This document shows positions 60,790 to 64,000 of a stretch of 64,000 nt of DNA, piece after piece. The stretch lies in NCBI RefSeq assembly GCF_000280055.1, contig NZ_ALAB01000029.1, positions 1 to 64,000 of the forward strand, written 5' to 3'. The translations under genes were made by a program, and so were the position numbers. Below the pieces are notes generated by a model, which saw only the letters and a list, made by a program, of their open reading frames with translations, did no database searches and was not told the origin of the DNA. This DNA is from Alishewanella aestuarii B11 (GTDB taxonomy: Bacteria > Pseudomonadota > Gammaproteobacteria > Enterobacterales > Alteromonadaceae). How positions within the stretch are numbered: position 1 is the first letter of the stretch; each line of letters starts with the position of its first letter.

Positions 60790-60910
60790 CACCTGAGATT
60801 ACGGTAAGGCGCATTCCTTAAGTGCTCTTAGCTATCTAAGCAAAAAGAATTTTCATTTGAAGAACAGTGCTTTGTGAAGTGTCTACTGTTGCTGGTACGT
60901 ATCATTTTTT
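60790..60910. repeat. Interspersed repeat, copy 3
   Basis: About 120 bp, CACCTGAGATTAC to TACTGTTGCTGGTACGTATC, close to copy 1 at 46619. It begins 10 bp beyond the broken end of tRNA-Gly. Confidence 0.75.
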
Positions 60911-60927
60911 TAAGCGCCTATTATTGG

Positions 60928-61443
60928 CTACTGCATCGAAGCATCGCTGATGTGGGCGTAGACGCTGGCGCTGCCATCTTTGTTTAGCAGCAGAATGTCG
61001 TACGGCATAAAGCGGTCTTCGACCTCCATGCCCGGTGAGCCGAGCGGCATCGCCGGTACACTCAGGCCAATCGCATCCGGATGCGACTCAGCGAGGAATT
61101 GCCGGATGTATTTAGCAGGGATATGGCCTTCAAAAGCATAGCCCTGCTCCGATACGGCGGTGTGACAGGAATAATACTGTGGTGAGATACCGTAGCGGGC
61201 TTTAATGCCACTTAAATCATCATAATTTTTCGTGTGTGCAACCACTCCCTGCTGTTCAAGGTGCAATACCCACTTTTTACAGCAACCGCAGCTTGGCGTT
61301 TTGTATACCGTGAGGGTTAGTGCTGCCGCATTGCCAGCACTGTCGGACAAAGCTGTAGTTTCCGGTTTAGCCGGGCCGGCGTCTTTACAACCAGCCAATA
61401 GCGCAGTGGCTGCCAGCATTGCCGTTATCAGAGTTAACTTCAT
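60928..61443 (-). CDS. DUF411 metal-binding protein
   Basis: About 171 residues. The start at 61443 (MKLTLITAML) has GGGAGAG upstream. The lipobox ALLAGC suggests a lipoprotein. YKTPSCGCCKKWV (residues about 47-59) is the DUF411 CxCC motif, with YYSCHTAV near 89 as further Cys. These proteins accompany copper and silver resistance genes and probably bind the metal in the periplasm. Downstream end of the cop cluster. Confidence 0.85.
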   Translation of the reverse strand: MKLTLITAMLAATALLAGCKDAGPAKPETTALSDSAGNAAALTLTVYKTPSCGCCKKWVLHLEQQGVVAHTKNYDDLSGIKARYGISPQYYSCHTAVSEQGYAFEGHIPAKYIRQFLAESHPDAIGLSVPAMPLGSPGMEVEDRFMPYDILLLNKDGSASVYAHISDASMQ

Positions 61444-61463
61444 AGTGCTCTCCCGCTGTTGCC

Positions 61464-61949
61464 TTAGTGCGACCAGTGCACATGCACGATCTTCCAACCG
61501 TCGCCGTTATCTACCAGCACCAGCGTTTCTTTACTGATAACGTCAACCGGCTTGCCTTTATATTCGCCAGTCAGTTGGCTGCGGCTAACCGAATAGGCCA
61601 CCTTGCCCAGCACCTTGGTCTGATGTTCCAGCGCCTCTACCTGTACCGCCGCCATAAATTTCATATCGGCCAGCATATGGTGACTGGCATACTCATCTGC
61701 CGAGCGCTCTACGCCATTACCTTCGACAATCAGTACGTCATCTGCCAGCATGGCGCGGGCAGCATTGGCATCACCAGCGCGTAACGCCTGATGAAACGCT
61801 TTTACCGCCTGAGCGGCAGCGGTGCTTTCGCCGACAAACAAGGCCGGGGCGGCATGCTTTTCATTGCCGTGCGCCTGCACACTAACGGGGCATAGCAACG
61901 CCAGGCCCAGGCTGATGGCAGACAAGGTTTGAATTTTATTGCGAAACAT
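61464..61949 (-). CDS. Exported NTF2-like (SnoaL/YybH-type) protein
   Basis: A 161-residue protein with a signal peptide ending near SVQAHG. The cone-shaped NTF2-like fold is suggested by AVKAFHQALRAGDANAARAMLADDVLIVEGNG and ISKETLVLVDNGDGWKIVHVHWSH. His-rich ends could bind copper. It is common in metal-resistance operons. Role unknown. Lies between copD and the DUF411 gene on the same strand. Confidence 0.75.
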   Translation of the reverse strand: MFRNKIQTLSAISLGLALLCPVSVQAHGNEKHAAPALFVGESTAAAQAVKAFHQALRAGDANAARAMLADDVLIVEGNGVERSADEYASHHMLADMKFMAAVQVEALEHQTKVLGKVAYSVSRSQLTGEYKGKPVDVISKETLVLVDNGDGWKIVHVHWSH

Positions 61950-61987
61950 ATTAGGTATCCTGTTGTAATTATTAGAATAAAGCAGGC

Positions 61988-62878
61988 TTAATGTGCTAAG
62001 CCCACCACAGTGGTAAAGCTGCTGCTGGTTGCCAGAACCAATAGCGCCAACAGCATTTCGATAAAAATAGACCGTGCCAGCAAGCGGCTGTTCTGATGCT
62101 GCGCCAACGCTTTCACCAGATTAAATTTATGCCAGGCTGCCAGCAGTAACATAGCCGCGACCAACATCAGCTTTAACAGCATTAAACGACCATAGTCGGT
62201 TACAAACAGTGCTGCAGGCGAATCGAGTAGCTGCAGTAGTATCAACACGCCACAGCTGATAAGCACTAACACCACAATTACCGCTACGCGGCCAAACTGC
62301 TGCATCAGTGCCAGTAACCTGTCCGGTGCCAAGCGGTAACAGCTTTGCCACAGCGGCAGCAAGGAGCCTACCCAGGCCGCTATTGCCAGCACATGCAGCG
62401 TCAGTAACAGCTGCCACAGGCCTGCCAAACTGGCCACATGGCCGGTTTGGCTGAAACTGCCGGCCAGCAAAAACGCAGCCAGGCTAACAAGCGCAATGCT
62501 CACCGTGTTGCCGCTGTGTTTAACGCGCCGGGCCCAAAGCCACAGCGCTGCATAACCGCATAACCATAAAAGCAGCTGGGTGCGCATTGCCGATTGCCAA
62601 ACCATCTGTAGCATCAGCCTGTCGGCCATGCCAGCTACGCCTGTTTCGGCCAGCGCACCAGCCTGCAGCGGCAGATACAGTAACGCCAGCACCATACCTG
62701 CGGCCGACCACCCCAGTACAAGGCGTTTTAACCACAGCCGAAAGGCAAGGCTATCAGACGGTGGCTGAGCCAGCGCCGGCAACTGCAGCAAAAACGCCGC
62801 ACCAATACTGCCGCTAACCGCTAAATAACTCAGCAGCTTGTGGGCGAATAAGGCTAATACCCAGGTATCGCTAAACAT
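61988..62878 (-). CDS. copD: CopD-family copper transport membrane protein
   Basis: About 296 residues with eight hydrophobic segments. LVSLAAFLLAGSFSQTGHVA near 135 and LTLHVLAIAAWVGSLLPLW near 158 carry the CopD His residues. It is thought to move copper across the inner membrane with CopC. The ATG at 62878 is preferred; an in-frame TTG at 62890 is possible. It follows copC at 17 bp. Confidence 0.85.
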   Translation of the reverse strand: MFSDTWVLALFAHKLLSYLAVSGSIGAAFLLQLPALAQPPSDSLAFRLWLKRLVLGWSAAGMVLALLYLPLQAGALAETGVAGMADRLMLQMVWQSAMRTQLLLWLCGYAALWLWARRVKHSGNTVSIALVSLAAFLLAGSFSQTGHVASLAGLWQLLLTLHVLAIAAWVGSLLPLWQSCYRLAPDRLLALMQQFGRVAVIVVLVLISCGVLILLQLLDSPAALFVTDYGRLMLLKLMLVAAMLLLAAWHKFNLVKALAQHQNSRLLARSIFIEMLLALLVLATSSSFTTVVGLAH

Positions 62879-62895
62879 CGCCAATCTCAAGCCAT

Positions 62896-63291
62896 CTAGT
62901 GCTGATGCGCGTGCGCGCTATCAGCTTTCACCCCGGCGTCAGCGCCGGCGTGGAGCATAAAACTGAAATCACCTTTCATTTTATGACCGTCTTCGCCCAA
63001 ACCTACCCAGTTAACCTGATAACTACCGATCTCCAGCACTGGCAACGGCCAGCTAAACTGCGTGGCGACAGCGGTGGGCGTAAAGCCAAAATCGACAGTG
63101 TTACCGTTATCGTGCAACAGCGTGACTTTCGTCAGCCGGATCGGGCCACTAAAGCTGATACTGAGTACATCCGGTGCCTGCATTAGCATGGCGTTATCCG
63201 CCGGCACCGAGCCGCTTTGTTTAACATGCGCCAGCACAGGCCCGGCAAACGCCAAACAGAGCAGAGTAAGTAGCGGGATTAATTTTTTCAT
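62896..63291 (-). CDS. copC: CopC periplasmic copper-binding protein
   Basis: 131 residues. The signal peptide ends near GPVLA, so the mature protein begins HVKQSGS with the N-terminal His that binds Cu(II). PADNAMLMQAPDVLSISFSG and WVGLGEDGHKMKGDFSFML (conserved His near the C-terminus) are CopC hallmarks. The tail AHAHQH is His-rich. GGTGAT lies upstream of the ATG at 63291. Confidence 0.9.
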   Translation of the reverse strand: MKKLIPLLTLLCLAFAGPVLAHVKQSGSVPADNAMLMQAPDVLSISFSGPIRLTKVTLLHDNGNTVDFGFTPTAVATQFSWPLPVLEIGSYQVNWVGLGEDGHKMKGDFSFMLHAGADAGVKADSAHAHQH

Positions 63292-63324
63292 GTTGATCAC
63301 CTTATTTATTAAAACCCTGATCTA

Positions 63325-64000
63325 TTAAAACCAGAAACGCACACCGGCAACCCAGGATGTTTCTGCTGTCGATGCATCCTGCAGGCGGGCAAAATCTGCC
63401 GTGTTACCATATTTGTTATGCCACTCTACCCCGACATAGGGTGCGAACTGGCGGGAGAATTCATAGCGCAGCCGAAGCCCTGCCCCCAGTGAAGACAGGC
63501 CTTTACCCAGCTGATTGACCTCATCGTCTTTGCCATAGGCTGTCAGCTCCGCCCGGGCCTGCAGGATCAGGCGCTGCGTTAACAGCAGCTCATATTCCGC
63601 TTCGGCACTTAACGCGGTGCGACCGCCAGTGCCCAGATAAGCCGTGACATCCACTTCAAACCAGTACGGCGCCAAACCCTGCACACCCAATGCTAACCAC
63701 TGCCGGTTGGTGCCATCGGCAACCTGATCCAGGCGCAGCCCAAGCTGACCATCCCAATAGGCTGCTATCGCGTGGCTCCATAACAGCTCGGTGCTGCTCT
63801 CTTCCAGCTTGCCGTCACTGACTTCAGCTTCGGTTTTCAGCACCAACCGATCATAGGTCGTACCATACCAGGCTTGCAGCTCCAGTTCGCCAGCTTCACT
63901 GTCGGCATTGTATTCCAGCCGATCGCCCAGCACGGACCACTGTGGATGTTCAACGCCGTGCTTTAAATGGCGTGAATCGGCCATGCCATAGGGCCCGTCA
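63325..64000 (-). CDS. copB: CopB outer-membrane copper resistance protein, C-terminal part
   Basis: This gene runs off the right edge; about 225 residues are visible and the N-terminus is outside. The sequence is beta-barrel-like (YDRLVLKTEAEVSDGKLE, LLTQRLILQARAELTAYG, LGAGLRLRYEFSRQFAPYVG) and ends in AGVRFWF, the terminal Phe of an outer-membrane barrel. CopB normally follows copA and precedes copC-copD, matching the order here. Confidence 0.88.
   Translation of the reverse strand, partial: DGPYGMADSRHLKHGVEHPQWSVLGDRLEYNADSEAGELELQAWYGTTYDRLVLKTEAEVSDGKLEESSTELLWSHAIAAYWDGQLGLRLDQVADGTNRQWLALGVQGLAPYWFEVDVTAYLGTGGRTALSAEAEYELLLTQRLILQARAELTAYGKDDEVNQLGKGLSSLGAGLRLRYEFSRQFAPYVGVEWHNKYGNTADFARLQDASTAETSWVAGVRFWF

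Overview
The window reads as chromosome of a gammaproteobacterium, probably an Alteromonadales/Chromatiaceae relative of Rheinheimera, Alishewanella or Arsukibacterium. The basis is gene content (IS10-like IS4 element, YjjJ, AldB, CopBCD), codon style and a multi-hairpin intergenic repeat; no rRNA or marker gene fixes the genus. Three parts are visible: a left chromosomal flank (1-8.2 kb), a very large type III-D CRISPR/defence island (8.5-41.4 kb), and a mosaic right flank (41.6-64 kb) of toxin-antitoxin genes, a sigma-54 catabolic cluster, an aldehyde dehydrogenase unit and a copper operon that runs off the end.

The island has two CRISPR arrays with the same 37-bp repeat and homologous leaders, both read leftwards on the minus strand. 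The interference operon (cas10 lacking an HD domain, cas7, csx10, a double cas7, csx19, a TIGR03986-family RAMP, cas6; 38.6-29.8 kb) feeds into array 2. The adaptation operon (csx16, cas2, cas1, a second cas2; 11.6-9.75 kb) feeds into array 1. Between the arrays, on the plus strand, lie a UvrD-like helicase, a DarT/DarG-like pair with an unrecognised 877-residue protein, two CARF proteins (NE0113 and Csx2 families), an LRAT-like protein, a Can2/Card1-like CARF nuclease, and a module of lipoproteins, a predicted outer-membrane protein and small membrane proteins.

The most striking feature is regulatory. An ACAA-N2-TTGT element, nearly always ACAAACTTGT or its reverse complement, occurs 12 times and defines 13 promoter arrangements between 11.6 and 41.2 kb. 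In 12 of the 13 it lies exactly 27 or 28 nt upstream of a recognisable -10 hexamer, and at the gene promoters its centre is 60-87 nt from the start codon. That places it near -45, the position of an activator site. It precedes csx16-cas1-cas2, the helicase, darTG, the CARF operon, the LRAT gene, the Can2 operon, both lipoprotein operons, the operon leading into cas10, a Toprim protein and a 27-residue membrane peptide. Two further copies sit in a gene-free stretch and may drive small RNAs. This ties the CRISPR system, its cyclic-oligoadenylate effectors, DarTG and the envelope module into one regulon. The CARF protein at 17840 has a winged-helix-like C-terminus and is a candidate regulator.

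A second oddity is array 2. Its leader-distal repeats carry a 76-nt structured element exactly in the loop of the crRNA repeat hairpin, leaving the stem and the 3' handle intact. A related element with compensatory base changes lies beside a tRNA-Arg fragment at 41.67 kb.

The right flank holds two HipBA systems (one hipA frameshifted), an exonuclease, a DUF234-type ATPase, and a cluster (porin, iron alcohol dehydrogenase, NCS2-like permease, sigma-54 activator, semialdehyde dehydrogenase, secreted cyclase-family hydrolase) with two divergent -24/-12 promoters around a palindromic activator site. Broken genes, tRNA 3' fragments and a roughly 120-bp interspersed repeat at the module borders mark this region as assembled by repeated insertion and deletion.
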